A DNA stretch of 64,000 bases. Source: Xiphias gladius. Its lineage: Eukaryota; Chordata; Actinopteri; Istiophoriformes; Xiphiidae. The DNA lies in the NCBI RefSeq assembly GCF_016859285.1, contig NC_053401.1:8408469-8472468 (forward strand), given 5' to 3'. The position numbers and the translations under genes were made by a program. A model generated the notes under the pieces. It was given only the letters and a program-made list of their open reading frames with translations, did not search any database and was not told where the DNA came from. Below, piece by piece: positions 46,301-57,325 of the stretch; position 1 is the stretch's first letter; every line of letters starts with the position of its first letter.

Positions 46301-48818
46301 TGTGCTACCTGAAAGAACAGGTAAGATCCTTTCAGTCGTGGCCCTCTCACCAAAGCCTTCACACTGAATAGACGTAAACCCAGGATGCAGCTGAGGAGGT
46401 GGAGGGAGCGAAATTGCTGGGGTGGGGGGGGGTAGATGTGTTTATACGGAGCACTTAGTTGTCATGTTATGTTCGTATCTACGTGGGAAGTGTTTGGAAC
46501 ATCTGACGTTAAAACATCAGTGCTGTCATGAGCGACTGCTACGCTCCACAGCTACATGGTGCCGTTTGAATGCGCACGATAGACAGAAACACGTGGCAGT
46601 TTTCTAAAGAGCAAGACACAGTTATCGTTTACAAAGAAAAAAAAGTTATCCATTGACAATGATCTAAACTGGCAGCTAGACTTTATAAAAAAAACTGAAT
46701 AAAATCTTCCACATCTTATTAAGGTAGAAAGTAAGTGAACTGCCTTTAGTTTTTGGCCTTTGTTTATTATGTGTGAGGGGGAAATATTAATAAGAATAAA
46801 AATAAAAAAAATGCAAAAGCTTGTTCAGCTGCTTTTACCAAAAGTAACTATGAACAATTAGCGGAAATAAATAAATATGATGTATTATTTGCAATAATAT
46901 AAAACAGATTTTGATCTTATCATATATGCTCTACATTGTCATTCTTTGGACTCGCGCACAAGGACTTTATTGTCCATATTGGCTTAAAGTTTTTTTCAAA
47001 TTTCTTTGATAAAATTGTGTAAATGGATTTAAAATTTAATAACATTTCGCCTGCATTTGGATAAATGAAAAATAGAATTAAACTTTGTTGTATTCTACTT
47101 ATTATTATAGTGAAGCTAAAATATAGTCAATAAGTTTTTTAAGTTACTGTCTTTTTATTTATCACGTGTGAAGGAAAAATAGGAACAAATATGGAAAACA
47201 AAAAGTAAAAGCTTGTTTGGCTATTTTTACTAAAGTTAAGTAACTGAGCAGTTAGCGGAAATACATTAAAGTAATGTCTGATTTTTGTTAACTTTTGACT
47301 AATGGGAAAAAAAATGAAACTCTCAAACCTGCTCTGTAAATGAAGAGACATTTATGAGACAGACGAAAACCACAAAAACAACTTATATTAAGTACCAAAA
47401 AATACCAAACAGTGGAGTGAGTTCTGTCATAACTCGCAGGGAGATTACCCAACAGCCATATGGCACGCAGGGCTCTCTTGTTCTCCTTTTTCAGCTGGAC
47501 CCATCCTCATAATTTGCTTGTACAGCTTGTTGGTTGGGATTTGAAAATCTGCATTTGCATCCCAGATGATGAAAGCGAACATGTGTAAATTTCGGGCTCA
47601 AATCCGGAAACCTTTCTTTGATTCCAATCACTGGCGATAATATAGGTGTTGGCCAGCCCACAGTTTAACATCGTAGGCGTCTGCGGCCAAACACAACATG
47701 CTAATATTTGGTCTGAGTCGCTGTGATGAGATATGCGCGGGGCGATGGCTTTGAAGTTCTGATTACATGGGAGATTGTATGTCAGATGGACTTCCCAAAT
47801 AGGGTCGTGTAATCAGAGCATATACAACGTAAGGAGCGCTGGTCATCTTCGAGAGATCTCCCTCGAGAAGGAGCGAGGGAGGAAAGAGAGCAGGGGATGG
47901 ATGTATATGAAGGGGATCCATGAGGTGATGAGTGTGCTGAAGCATGTTCAGCCTTAAAGAAGGATAAAAAGTCACACAGATCAGGTTGTTTAAGTGCAAA
48001 AACTGCAAAACTAATGACAATTCCCTTCAGCCTCAGCTGTACTTTTTGTACTTGTAATTTTCAGTCAGATATAGTTGCTGAAAGTGGCGATAAATCCCAC
48101 TTGGTCAACAATACGGGTGCCAACATGGCTGCAGGGCCTCCATCGTTGGCAGTTACATCTAAATGAAATTTAATATTCAAACTAATACAATTAAATTGAT
48201 TTACACGCCGCTTTACACTGTTTGCATCTGGTTTCACTTGTTAAGGAACCCCTCCAAACATGTGACACAGCAAAAGCAGCTCGTAACCTATCTAAATGAC
48301 GTGACGACAGGGCTAGCCGGGGGGTAGCCATCTTGGAGTAGAGCATCAACACCCCCAAGTCAGAATAATAGGGTTTCCTGTGCTGACATTGTATGAACGC
48401 CACAAAAGGACAGCCTGACCGAGGAAGTAGTGGGGCTGTAGATCTACAACTAAACATCTAGCCATCAGGGGAGACAAACTTGTTTTACACGTGAACAGGA
48501 GTCCACCTAACACAATATTTGTACAGATGTTTCTTCGCCGGGGATTCAATAGAGAAATCCTTAATAGCAAGAACATCATCCAGCAAAGGACGCCAAGGGT
48601 CACAAAGCCGAACTGGGAGGAGAAGCAGCGTTTTTATGTCCATGTGTTTTTTATTCAGTTCTATTGTGTCTTATTGTGTTATGGGTGTGTTTCTTTGTGT
48701 ACTGCAGGAGAACGTATCTCTGTCTGCCCTGGTGCAACTCTTTGATCCCCTGCTTTCACCGAGATGTTACGCCGTCGTCGGACTGAAAAGTTATGGAAAC
48801 GGAGTTGCACGCAGATGA
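37277..48818 (+). CDS. mettl25: METTL25, putative S-adenosylmethionine-dependent methyltransferase
   Basis: Twelve coding exons: 37277-37493, 38421-38603, 38799-38905, 39025-39609, 39937-40084, 42756-42850, 43060-43089, 43652-43725, 45200-45293, 45588-45662, 46249-46320, 48708-48818. All junctions are GT-AG and in frame, giving 596 aa (human about 603). The AdoMet motif VIDVGSGKG is at residues 170-178, with an acidic residue after it in VYGIDSS. Conserved METTL25 blocks LHTCGDLAPSTLRMF, CSVGCCYHLLSEE, WFCGRNARMSACLALERV and ESLFYRAVL follow. Substrate and function are not established in the literature I know; a related protein is METTL25B. Exon 4 carries a long low-similarity linker between conserved blocks. 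Neighbours ccdc59 and tmtc2 match human 12q21. Confidence 0.96.
37640..37920. repeat. Second copy of the foldback-type repeat, mettl25 intron 1
   Basis: Carries GGACAAAACAAGCAATTTG and GGGAAATTCTGATGG between AT-rich ends. The ends TTAGTCAATTAATAATCGAT and GGCGGATTAATAATTAATGG are loosely inverted. Confidence 0.6.
38421..38603 (+). CDS. mettl25: mettl25 coding exon 2
   Basis: Encodes DQSRTTFGFCTDTKRLVDTH and on. Confidence 0.9.
38799..38905 (+). CDS. mettl25: mettl25 coding exon 3
   Basis: Encodes FMNFKKSHEVQSMSEVV, the block just before the AdoMet motif. Confidence 0.93.
39025..39609 (+). CDS. mettl25: mettl25 coding exon 4
   Basis: Encodes the AdoMet motif and then a long charged linker to ELRELIGELE. 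195 codons. Confidence 0.95.
39937..40084 (+). CDS. mettl25: mettl25 coding exon 5
   Basis: Encodes DAVMVGLHTCGDLAPSTLRM through CDPAQE. Its donor lies about fifteen bases from a CA array. Confidence 0.95.
40100..40180. repeat. (CA)n microsatellite beside a mettl25 splice donor
   Basis: About 80 bases of CA units beginning roughly 15 bases into intron 5. Confidence 0.95.
40285..40312. repeat. (CA)n microsatellite
   Basis: Second, shorter CA array in the same intron. Confidence 0.9.
41130..41164. repeat. Imperfect (CA)n tract
   Basis: CA units interrupted by CG, in mettl25 intron 5. Confidence 0.85.
42076..42480 (+). mobile_element. Foldback MITE-like element, near-complete copy
   Basis: Left arm (through GGTTAGCTTAGCTTAG near 42197-42212) and right arm (from CGCTAAGCTAACAG near 42413) are imperfect inverted repeats of about 65 bases or more. 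The family recurs at 21583 and 53373. No coding capacity; a non-autonomous DNA transposon is the likely class. Confidence 0.65.
42756..42850 (+). CDS. mettl25: mettl25 coding exon 6
   Basis: Encodes ERSHGVCGFPLSQYLRDQSW and FCGRNARMSACL. Confidence 0.94.
43060..43089 (+). CDS. mettl25: mettl25 coding exon 7 (30-nt microexon)
   Basis: Encodes only ALERVSLGQG, matching ALERVAAGQG in the human protein. An A tract, not pyrimidines, directly precedes the CAG acceptor. Confidence 0.88.
43652..43725 (+). CDS. mettl25: mettl25 coding exon 8
   Basis: Encodes IQMESLFYRAVLHVILRDHY and on. Confidence 0.94.
44120..44650 (+). repeat. Third copy of the foldback-type repeat, interrupted by another repeat
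   Basis: The left part (to about 44205) and the right part (from about 44548: AAATTGAATATTTTTG, then GACGTCACCTTGGGCTCTGG) fit the family also seen at 32155 and 37640. The middle does not belong to it. Confidence 0.6.
44206..44530 (+). repeat. Inserted repeat with GGCGCTAGAGGAAAAGTCAG signature
   Basis: Contains two related units (near 44360-44396 and 44490-44520: GATGGCACTAGATGAAAGGT and GGTGGCGCTAGAGGAAAAGT, each followed by AGGGATCAAC-like sequence). I recognise it as a common fish repeat; class not known. Confidence 0.6.
45200..45293 (+). CDS. mettl25: mettl25 coding exon 9
   Basis: Encodes SEKRVGNVYAKAKSFVDYVR and RALRRLELDESK. Confidence 0.94.
45588..45662 (+). CDS. mettl25: mettl25 coding exon 10
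   Basis: Encodes LSDTDIQDYHDTYRPRMGEM and HAFNM. Confidence 0.93.
46249..46320 (+). CDS. mettl25: mettl25 coding exon 11
   Basis: Encodes LKVTLAPCIEGLILLDRVCY and LKEQ. Confidence 0.94.
48060..48620. repeat. Repeat-like block in mettl25 intron 11
   Basis: Carries phrases such as GTCAACAATACGGGTGCCAA and TAGCCATCTTGGAGTAGAGC that feel repetitive from other fish sequence, but no second copy occurs here to prove it. Confidence 0.3.
48708..48818 (+). CDS. mettl25: mettl25 coding exon 12 (terminal)
   Basis: Encodes ENVSLSALVQLFDPLLSPRC and YAVVGLK, then a short variable tail and TGA. Confidence 0.94.
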   Translation, partial: ENVSLSALVQLFDPLLSPRCYAVVGLKSYGNGVARR

Positions 48819-49400
48819 ACATATGCACATGGTTATGATATGCGGATTGAGGGGGTCATGATTATACATGATTACAAATTACACTCTAAAAGTGATTGTA
48901 TTATGTATGTATTATCTCCTGCTTGTTTTAATTATATGTATGATTTCATCTAAATTGTGTAATTTATGTATGTAGCCTCTGTATCACTTTCAGTAACATC
49001 TTGTTTTGCTTTATATACGTTACTATTTTGGATGAAAAACAAATCTTAAATATTTTCGCTGCCCGGTCCTTGACTTCGTGCTCATGAGGACAACGCATGA
49101 AAACACATGCTTAAAACACCTGGAAAAACTCAGTTCTGTTTTGATTGAATTATGTTCATCTCGGCCTTTTGTCTTTATGCTTGAGTGTCTCTTGAGAAAA
49201 CTCTTGTTTTTAAGGACCATCCAGGGAGGCTGGGACGTTGTGGAATTTAGGGAGACTTGGATCACCTCGGCTGACAGGTCTGGAAACCCCATTTCTAGGC
49301 TCCCAAACCAGAAGCCGTTGGGAAAAAGACAGACAGGGCAAGAGGCGCCCTTGATCCCTTCTTAATCTTTACCTCTGTTCTGCTCTGTCCTCGGTCATTT

Positions 49401-49406
49401 AATAAA
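49401..49406 (+). promoter_or_regulatory. mettl25: Candidate poly(A) signal of mettl25
   Basis: AATAAA 583 bases after the stop; no closer canonical hexamer was noticed. Confidence 0.35.
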
Positions 49407-49734
49407 TCATGCTCTTTTTTTACATGTTTGAAAACAAATGTTAGAGTTGAGTACACACATTAGTTCTGGTTGTGGGAATGATATTAAAACTGATAGAAAG
49501 CAGACACGAGAGGTAAGGTGGTTAATGGAGCTTTTCAGGGACTGATATCATTCAATTATGTTTCAGTCGGATCGTTATTAGCTGCATTTACAAATGAAAA
49601 TACCCCGTTTGAAATACTTGAAGTGACTTACTTACAGACACTTGGGCATAGATATAACGATTGCCCCCGTGTGTAACATTTTCCAACTGGAAATCCACTC
49701 AGTCTCCTCTAACACCACACAGAGATGGGGCTAG

Positions 49735-49850
49735 GTCAGTGATTCCCAACCAGGGGTACTAATGCAGTTGCCGTTGGGTGCGTAAAAAGATCAACTAACG
49801 TGAGACGGGTACTTGAAAGTAGGCAAATGGATAACGTGGATACAGGAAAG
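49735..49850 (+). repeat. Repeat fragment starting TCAGTGATTCCCAACCAGGGG
   Basis: The CAGTGATTCCCAACC opening resembles CAGTGGCTGCCAACCTG at 57120, and both resemble the common fish phrase CAGTGGTTCCCAACCTGGGG. Limits approximate. Confidence 0.4.
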
Positions 49851-50691
49851 GATCAGTTATAGCCAAAAGTCATGAATAATGTCTAGATGGTTGACATAGC
49901 TAGCTAAAACTTGAGGATAAATGTTTGAAATAGTTAGCTAAAAGTAACGGATAAATAATTGAAGTAGATAAAAGTAGTTGAATTTTGGATGCAATAGTAT
50001 CAATGCAAATTTGACAAAACCAATCTAAACACTGATAGTTCACTTGTATTTTAGAATTTTTTATAGTAGTTATTTTTATAGTATTTTAACATTATCCACT
50101 TTAAAACAATATTCAGTTTAAAATCCGTTGAAATGAGAACGCTCAGAACGAGTGGCAGAAATGAAGGGGTACTTGACTGCATCTGGCAGGGCTTTCCCAA
50201 CTGCGCAGTGCTGGCACAAAGCACTTCCTCCTATCACATCTTCTACCATTCAATCATTTGTTATTGTAGCTGCAGCAGCTTGCACATTTTGAGGCCGTCT
50301 GTAGGTTGGTCATCGTCCACTTGGTGAAACTGTGTCCCGGAGCTTTATTTTTATCTCGGTAAAGGCAGACGGTGAAGCCCTCTGCTGTGTCTGGTGTCTC
50401 CATGTTTGGATCCAGCACCGAGGGCCTGCTGTAATGGCCAAAGCGGACTGACAACAAATGCAACCAATTCAAGATGTGAATGAAGCTTGCTTTGGGAAAT
50501 GAATGTTGCTGGGTTTTGTTGTGGCCGAGTGAGTCACGTCCTGTGGACCTAACCTGCTCTTGATGCCTGCACGCATGTTTGTGCGCATACAGAATCTGTA
50601 TATGCATAAACACGCACCCTGGCGCAGTCTCTTTCATGTGCCCGCATAGAAGGACAAGCAAAATGACATGATAAAAGGATTGCTTTCAGCA

Positions 50692-50714
50692 CACACACAC
50701 ACACACACACACAA
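50692..50714. repeat. (CA)n microsatellite
   Basis: A short CA array, about eleven units. Confidence 0.9.
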
Positions 50715-53372
50715 ACACAAAAAAATGCAACCTCAGATTCAAACTCAGGAAAGACATCAGCAAAAGCTATCCAGGCAATTCAGTAGGTAAACTACAATTT
50801 CCTGACATTGCACATAACAGAAGACAGGAAAAACATGTTGCAGGATGTGATGAAGGTTTGGAGACATAAATAGTCCGAGTGGGGAAGGCAATCCCACCTC
50901 AAATGACCTATCATTGCAAGGTAGGAATGAGATGAAGTGGCGGGGAAGTGAGCGGAGTGCGTCAAACACTTCACCCCATGGCTGCGATCACTGGTTCCCA
51001 CGGTGGTGTTTGCACGTGACACGAGTTCCTGCTACCCTCCTACTGTAAATGTGAAAAAAATCAGATCAACGTTCCTCCAACTTCACGAACAGGGAGGCAG
51101 CCACATTTGCCTTTTGAAGATTTTTTTAAACAATGTTTACATAATTAACTCACTGCTGAATGTTGTGTGTCGGGCTGAGAGAATGCCCTTTCTTGTGGAA
51201 GACTCAAAGACATGACTCAAACACATGGGCTAGTTTAAGTGGTCATTGGTTAATTCTCAGGAAGCACGGCGGTGACAAAGCCTTTTAAAAGGTCTTGTCT
51301 CAGCATCACATTCGCACACACTCCACAAACGCACCTTCACTTCTACCTCCACTCCCACGCACGCTGTCCTGATGTCCTCGATCTGAGCAGGATCATCATG
51401 TTGTCCTGTTTTTAACTGTCCCAGGCCCAAACTGGCTGCCATCATCATTGGCATGAAGACGGCTGTATTTCTCCGCCAGATGCCCTGCTCGTGAGAAAGA
51501 GGGGATTTGGCTGGACGTTGCGTTGGGCACACACTGCTTATTTTAGATCGAAATTGCTGTTATCACCCCAAGTCACGGCAGATTTATTCTCTGGAGAGGC
51601 AAGTGGGAAAAAAAATGTATTTTACACCTGTCGGAGTGGGAAGTGTAAACAGGCATGTCAAGCCCTGTAAATGTTTGACCCTGAGCCTCAAACATTGCAC
51701 CCTGAATCCCTTGACTGAGAACGGACAACTGCTGTTTTCAGTGTGAAACACGATCATGTACTCTGAATAATAATACTTGTCTCTCCGAATCATATTGTAC
51801 ATTAATCTCGCTCATGTTGTTGTAATGTTATCCAGATTAATATCAAATTAGATCAATCTAAAACATCTGGCAAGTCATAGAAAATAGCCAGAAAAAACTA
51901 GAACATCGTTAAGTGTGGCTCATAGAAAGTACTATGTAATTGGAAAACAAATGTAATTCTTTATTTCTCCCTGTATTATTTTATTAAAGCACCAAGCCAC
52001 TTTGGTTTGGTCATTAAACTGACATGGTTTGAAAGACACCTAAATCTGATAAACAGTTTGAAGAATATAAATCCAGAGTATGTAAATATCTTCAGTGAGC
52101 TGAAGGGTCATTGAGGCTCGTACAATCCCAGCATATTGTAAAACACATCCTGACACAGTTCGCACGGCACGCTGTAACAAACTGAAATGTTTAATGGATG
52201 TGACAGAGGGAAACTAAAGTGGAAGACCACTAAGATGATGAATTTATATAAAGCTTCCCTGTCATGTAGAATAAGCCACTCGCTGGGTTTAAAGACTTTC
52301 CTGATGTAAGAAAATGCTCTGAGTTGTATAAATTGGTTTTATTTTACGACAATTTTATTTTATGATTCGTTTTACGACGGCCCACGTCCAGGATCTTTAT
52401 GTAGGAGTGTAGCATTGTTGGTTCTAACCGAGGAAGCTCATAGTTTCAGTAGAAAAAGCCTCTAAGGTAATTTAACCAGTCAAGTTTAGCATCTCTCCGC
52501 TTTTATTCCCTCCTCTCCAGGGCAACTTCAGACTCCAAAACACATCATATTTTTTACACATAGTAGTGCGATATCATGAGCAGCTGCTTTTTATGGTTAG
52601 AGCATCCAAACATTTTAATTTGTATCTTATACGGTGCTTTATTTTATCTCTTGTATCTGATTTTCACAAGCTGCGTTTTTCTTCTGTTTTCCCTTCCGAA
52701 ACACTACAATCCACTGACCTTTTTAACCACTATTCGAGCCATTTTAAAACAGCATTAGTGTGGTTTAACAGTAAATGTAAAATAACAAACACTCATTAAC
52801 TTATCCATCTTAATACAGCGCCAAACCCAAATAATTATCAATCCCCCCTCTTTTTCCAGACAAAGATACATTTTCTGATCTTCCTGGGCAGAACTAGGTG
52901 GTGACATTGTTACAGATGTTCCACAAACCAGGGTGGATTTGATTTGGCTCCTGATTTTAGGCTGTTGCGCTTCAACATTGATATTAATACCACCAGTGGG
53001 CTATTTATGTGAAGCCAGGGCCCGGGCCTGGCCCTTCCAGCTGTGATTATCTCTTTCCTGTGTGATGTTTATCTGCTGGGTGAAGAAGCAGTGTTTCCTG
53101 AGTAATAGCACGGGGAAATTACCATTACCCGCTTTGTGTGGCTTAAAAGGGAGAGGAAATCGCTTAATATCAACGTCAATGGAAATATACTATGTTGTTA
53201 AAAGCTGTCCTGTTGGTGAGTTCTGCCTTTTGCCTCTTGAATTGGACATGTGAACTTTGCCGGAGCATTAACTTATGATCTGTTTAAAAAAAACAAAACA
53301 TAAAAAATGCATTTTAAACCATGCTATTGGATAATTCTGCAAAATAACCAATGAAAATGTGTAATGATGCTT

Positions 53373-54050
53373 AAAGGAATAGTTTAACATTTTGGGAAAC
53401 ACACTTATTCGCTTCCTTGCTAAGAGTTACGATGTGTTCAGACAGAATGCAAAGTGGATTTTAGTGCCTAGAACCCAACACACCATCGCTGTTCAGTCAT
53501 ACGTGTTCGACTGAAAAACGTGGCTAAACAACGTTTGTTGTAGACACGCCGTTACAGATACAGCTGTACACTTGGGACATTGGCTGTTTGGGGCATCCAG
53601 CGGTCCAGTTCGCGCGAATGGCGCACGGCGAAAATGAGATTCGCTTTGTCCCTGGACACCGCTTTCGATGAGCAGATTGACACCGTTCTCGTAGCGATCC
53701 ACTAAATATAAGACTACACCCAGCAGCAGGTTAGCTTAACTTGGCATAAAGACCGGAAACAGGAGGAAACGGATAGCCCTATGCGAGTTGCAACCACTGT
53801 AGTTTTCAGGAAACTACTAAGAAATAGTCCAGAACATAACCCTTCTTAAAACTGCTACGTGTTGTTTTTACACTTTAGTTTTTGCACAGATCAAATGAAA
53901 CAAACAAGACATAACGTGTTAATTAGTGAGCTTCAGAGGTGCTGGTAGGCGGATTTTGTAACCTTTGGACAGGGCCGGACTACCTTCCCCCTGCTCTTTC
54001 CAATCTTTGTGCTGAGCTAAGCTAAGTGGCAGCTAATACTCATAGCTTAG
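53373..54050 (+). mobile_element. Foldback MITE-like element interrupted by a second MITE
   Basis: Same family as 42076-42480: left end AAAGGAATAGTTTAACATTT, then GGTTAGCTTAACTTGGCATA, and right arm GAGCTAAGCTAAGTGGC in inverted order. It carries an extra block of about 231 bases in its left arm. Confidence 0.65.
53435..53665. mobile_element. Nested short MITE candidate
   Basis: Flanked by CGATG at 53430-53434 and 53666-53670. Its ends, TGTTCAGACAG...CAAAG and CTTTGTCCCTGGACAC, are imperfect inverted repeats. The host arm would read on smoothly with one CGATG removed. Confidence 0.55.
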
Positions 54051-55277
54051 CTTTTTCGACGGGCAGAACAAAATCTGGTTTAAATGAGAAAAACCCATGT
54101 GCTGTAAATTATAAGCCCTTTGAATGACTGTCACTGCCTAAACAGCATAAACCAGATAGGACGTGAAAGAAGAAAAATACATTCATCAAATATGACAAAT
54201 ATTTAGACTTTACTTTTGAAACCTAGAGGGCAAACACTGCACGCAACGCCTAGTGATTTGTCGTCATCTCGTCGGGGCCCTCAGCTTCCACTTTAGGTGC
54301 AATTAAAACTTGGAACTACAACCCAAAAAAATGTTGTGGATGTTTTTATTTAGGACTGTTACCAGTTTACACCTAAAGACCAAGCGATAGATTCATTCTG
54401 CTCCTCCACGGTGGGGATACAGCAGGTAATAAGTCAACAGGGAGTAAACACTTCTTCTCCTGTAATGTGTTTGTATTGCCCCGGGCCTGTTTATAGGCTA
54501 CTACAGGAATATTTATCCTGCTTTGCCTTCGCTAATCCCTCAATCACTTGCGCTGGCTGCTGCAACACAGAGCAGCCCTTGTCCCCGAGGGGCAGAGAGA
54601 GGGTGCAGTGTTCATCTTGCAGGCTTTGTGTGTTTGCCTGTGAGTGTGGCTTTGTGTGGATATATGTTGTGAACACACACACAACAAGAGGGCCACATTG
54701 GGAGGCTGTCCTACAGACAAATTGTCAGAAGGACGGAGTTTCTTCTTACAACCCAAACAAAGACTCTCATTTGTTACCCCCCGACACTGATGAATGCTAT
54801 AGAAGAGGAAGCACCTCAACATAAGTCTCAGGGACAAAAAACACAGCAGCCTGCCTTCCCATAGTCCAACAGGTTGCACAAGGTTGAGGTCAAGTCTCGT
54901 TCAGAGTCAGGGCTACGGTTACAAAACGACTCTCTAACCTCGGCCTGCAATTCTTCGTCACTGTCTTACCCATGGGGAGCGGAAGCCCTTACATTCTATA
55001 CATCCCTCTCCAACCATCTGTTTTTCTTTCTCGGCTGCTCCGCGCTGGATTTATCCTCTTGGAGCCCCGGCTGTGGGACAGGCGTCGGTCCAGGCTGCGT
55101 GTTTCCAAAACTAGCCCCCATGTGCATGCTCGCCACAGGGCGGGGAGCGGCAGTTCATCAGTCAGACCTGGTCTCTCAGTCTTAGCCTCTCCGGGGAGAC
55201 AGTAAGGGGGGGGGGGGCTGGCATAGGGCAAATGAATCAATATTTTTAATTTGGGGTTAGAGATAATGTGTTATGAG

Positions 55278-55295
55278 CAGCAGCAGCAGCAGCAG
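55278..55295. repeat. Short CAG trinucleotide run
   Basis: About six CAG units upstream of the tmtc2 promoter. Confidence 0.9.
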
Positions 55296-55779
55296 CCCCA
55301 TCTTGGCTGTTTAGCATTACACCTCAGCATGAATGAATACCAAGCACAGATATGTTTTAAAAAGACTTTAACCAGTGTCTTCTATTTATATATTTGAATG
55401 GTATACTCTACATTTTTTTTTACATTGTGAATATTGTTTTGTATTATTTTGCTTGAGTTGGCTACTTTTTTTTTTTTGGCGTTGTTGTCCTTTGTTTGAT
55501 TTTGTGCGAATGAATAAAACTCAAAATTCAAGAGTTCAAAGGTTAATATAAATCCAAAGAATTGTCTAAAGCACAGTTAAATCCCTGTATTTATACTGTA
55601 TGTTATGCCATAAAAAAAAATCCCATAAAGGTCACTATACATTAATTACTGCGCACAGAAATGGTGATTTTTATATCAATATCAAAATAAAGGGTTGCAA
55701 TGGCTACAGTTATAATTTCATGCCTGACTTCCCGTTGAATTCATGGTTCATCAGCAAGCGTGAAAGCAGCATGACTTGT

Positions 55780-56180
55780 TTCCAAGTCGCTCCCTCTCGG
55801 GCTCCAGTGCGGAGGCCAGTGCGCATGCTCGGCCTCCCCGAAACCCACACGCGTCTTCCCTACTCTGCTCTCTCCGGAGCCGAGGCACAGGGATGCGCAC
55901 GCCGAGGACAGCGCAGCACAGAAATGCGCACGGCTCCGAGCCCGACCCGGCGATAGCTTCGCACCCCGACACCCCCGACCCGTCCCTCGACGCCATGGGT
56001 TAGAGGGGATATGGGGAACTTTGACACCTTTCGCATGTCATGGGGAATTGTCCGGAGAGCTGCGCTGCCGAGCGGCTGAATTGAGAGCACAATAACACAG
56101 AGACTTGCGAAGGAGAGAGAGGAGGGGACCTGATTCCAGTCATTTCTCTCCCTGTTCCTCTCCCACTTCGGTTTTGAGAG
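55780..56180 (+). promoter_or_regulatory. tmtc2: CpG-rich promoter and 5' leader of tmtc2
   Basis: CpG density rises sharply from about 55780 and continues past exon 1 to about 56470, typical of a vertebrate CpG-island promoter. No TATA box was identified. Confidence 0.55.
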
Positions 56181-56263
56181 ATGATCACGGAGCTGGTGTG
56201 CACCGCCGTGGCAGTGGGTCTCTATCTGAACACGCTGGACGCAGATTTCTGCTACGATGACAG
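56181..56263 (+). CDS. tmtc2: TMTC2, first coding exon only
   Basis: Encodes 27 residues plus two bases: MITELVCTAVAVGLYLNTLD followed by ADFCYDD, nearly identical in plan to the start of human TMTC2 (MIAELV...LYLNTLSADFCYDD). Donor AG|GTAGGT, phase 2, as expected before the next Ser/Arg codon. TMTC2 is an endoplasmic-reticulum protein with an N-terminal multi-membrane half and C-terminal TPR repeats; TMTC1-4 attach O-mannose to cadherins. The segment here is the start of the first membrane helix. Later exons are not found in the window, so they lie to the right. Gene order agrees with human CCDC59-METTL25-TMTC2. Confidence 0.92.
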
Positions 56264-57116
56264 GTAGGTCCTTAGCCCATCGCCGTCCGCTCCTCCACTT
56301 GTCAACCCCCCCCCCCTCCTGATGCCTCTCGCGCGCGAGCGGAGGGCGGACGGGACGCTGCGCCCTCCGCTCGCCCGGCCGCATGTGCCTTCGTCCGTAA
56401 GCCTGTAACGACTCCGCCGCTCATTTGCAGGCTGTGGACGAAGGCGCAGAGACGCGCAGAGGGAAGGGGAGTGTACTGAAAGCCGAGCGATGAATTGCAG
56501 TAATGTAACCAACACATACCGGCACTGGTGTTGTCCTGTAACTGCTCTTTGAGTTCATGTGGCTTCACTCAACGTTCAATGTCTTCTCTCCTACATTGCC
56601 CATCCGATATTCCCTCGTGGGCTTAAAATCATGCAAAGAGGACAGAGAATCTTTATTTTATGTCAAAGCAGTGGTTGAAGAATGTCCACATGGAGACAAC
56701 ACTGTGACTAACAGCCAAAGAGGTGAAGTTCAGCACCTTGTGAACCAGGACTAACCTGGGTCCCATCGCCTGCGAGGCACACGCAGAAGCACTTTTGGCT
56801 GGTATAATAGAGCCCAGGGCCTTGGGGGGGGGGGGGACCCAGCCGATTCGAACAGGGGGAGATGGCTTTTGCAAACAGCTGAATAGACACGTCAAGACTA
56901 TATCATGCCGGGGTGGGACATTTAGTGGAAACCTCAGGCGGACAGTGAGGTACCGCAGGAAAGAAAGGAGAAGGTGGACAAAACACGACTTCAAGTAGTG
57001 ATCATCATAAGAAAAAAGACAAAAAACTTTTATGAACAAAAATCTGTTTCATGTAAGAAGGTATTATCCACCATATCTACTCCTGTGAATATTCTGTATA
57101 TCAGCAAGATTCGTAA

Positions 57117-57325
57117 GGACCAGTGGCTGCCAACCTGAGGGTTAGGGCTCCCCGAGGGGGTCCCAGGGCAAATCTGAGGGGATCACGGGATGACTAAAGG
57201 GGAAAAGAGAAGAACATGCATCTAAAATGATCTCCCGTATCCATTTATCTGCTGACTAGTTTATCCCTTAATCAGTTAATCAGTTAGTTTATTAAATGTC
57301 AGAAAACAATTTTAAAAAAATCAGA
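57117..57325 (+). repeat. Two abutting repeat fragments in tmtc2 intron 1
   Basis: First CAGTGGCTGCCAACCTGAGG with GGGGTCCCAGGGCAAATCTG (57120-57210), then an AT-rich piece with AATCAGTTAATCAGTTAG and AAATGTCAGAAAAC (57265-57310) that resembles one end of the foldback-type repeat seen in mettl25. Confidence 0.45.

Larger units (their letters stand above)
37494..48707. other. mettl25 introns
   Basis: Introns 5 (40085-42755), 8 (43726-45199) and 11 (46321-48707) are the long ones and carry the repeats listed separately. About 46600-47400 is AT-rich with low-complexity runs. I see no further coding exon. Confidence 0.6.
48819..56180. other. Intergenic region between mettl25 and tmtc2
   Basis: Contains the mettl25 3' region, repeat fragments (49735-49990, 53373-54050), a CA array (50692-50714), a short CAG run at 55278-55295 and the tmtc2 promoter at its right end. 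No gene is supported. Confidence 0.55.

Noticed and set aside
47590-47620. B-box-like GGCTCAAATCC suggesting another tRNA or SINE
   Set aside because: No A-box partner at a fitting distance was found.
55860-56384. A 174-codon minus-strand frame over the tmtc2 promoter
   Set aside because: GC-rich DNA yields long chance frames; it overlaps the start of tmtc2 and has no family resemblance.
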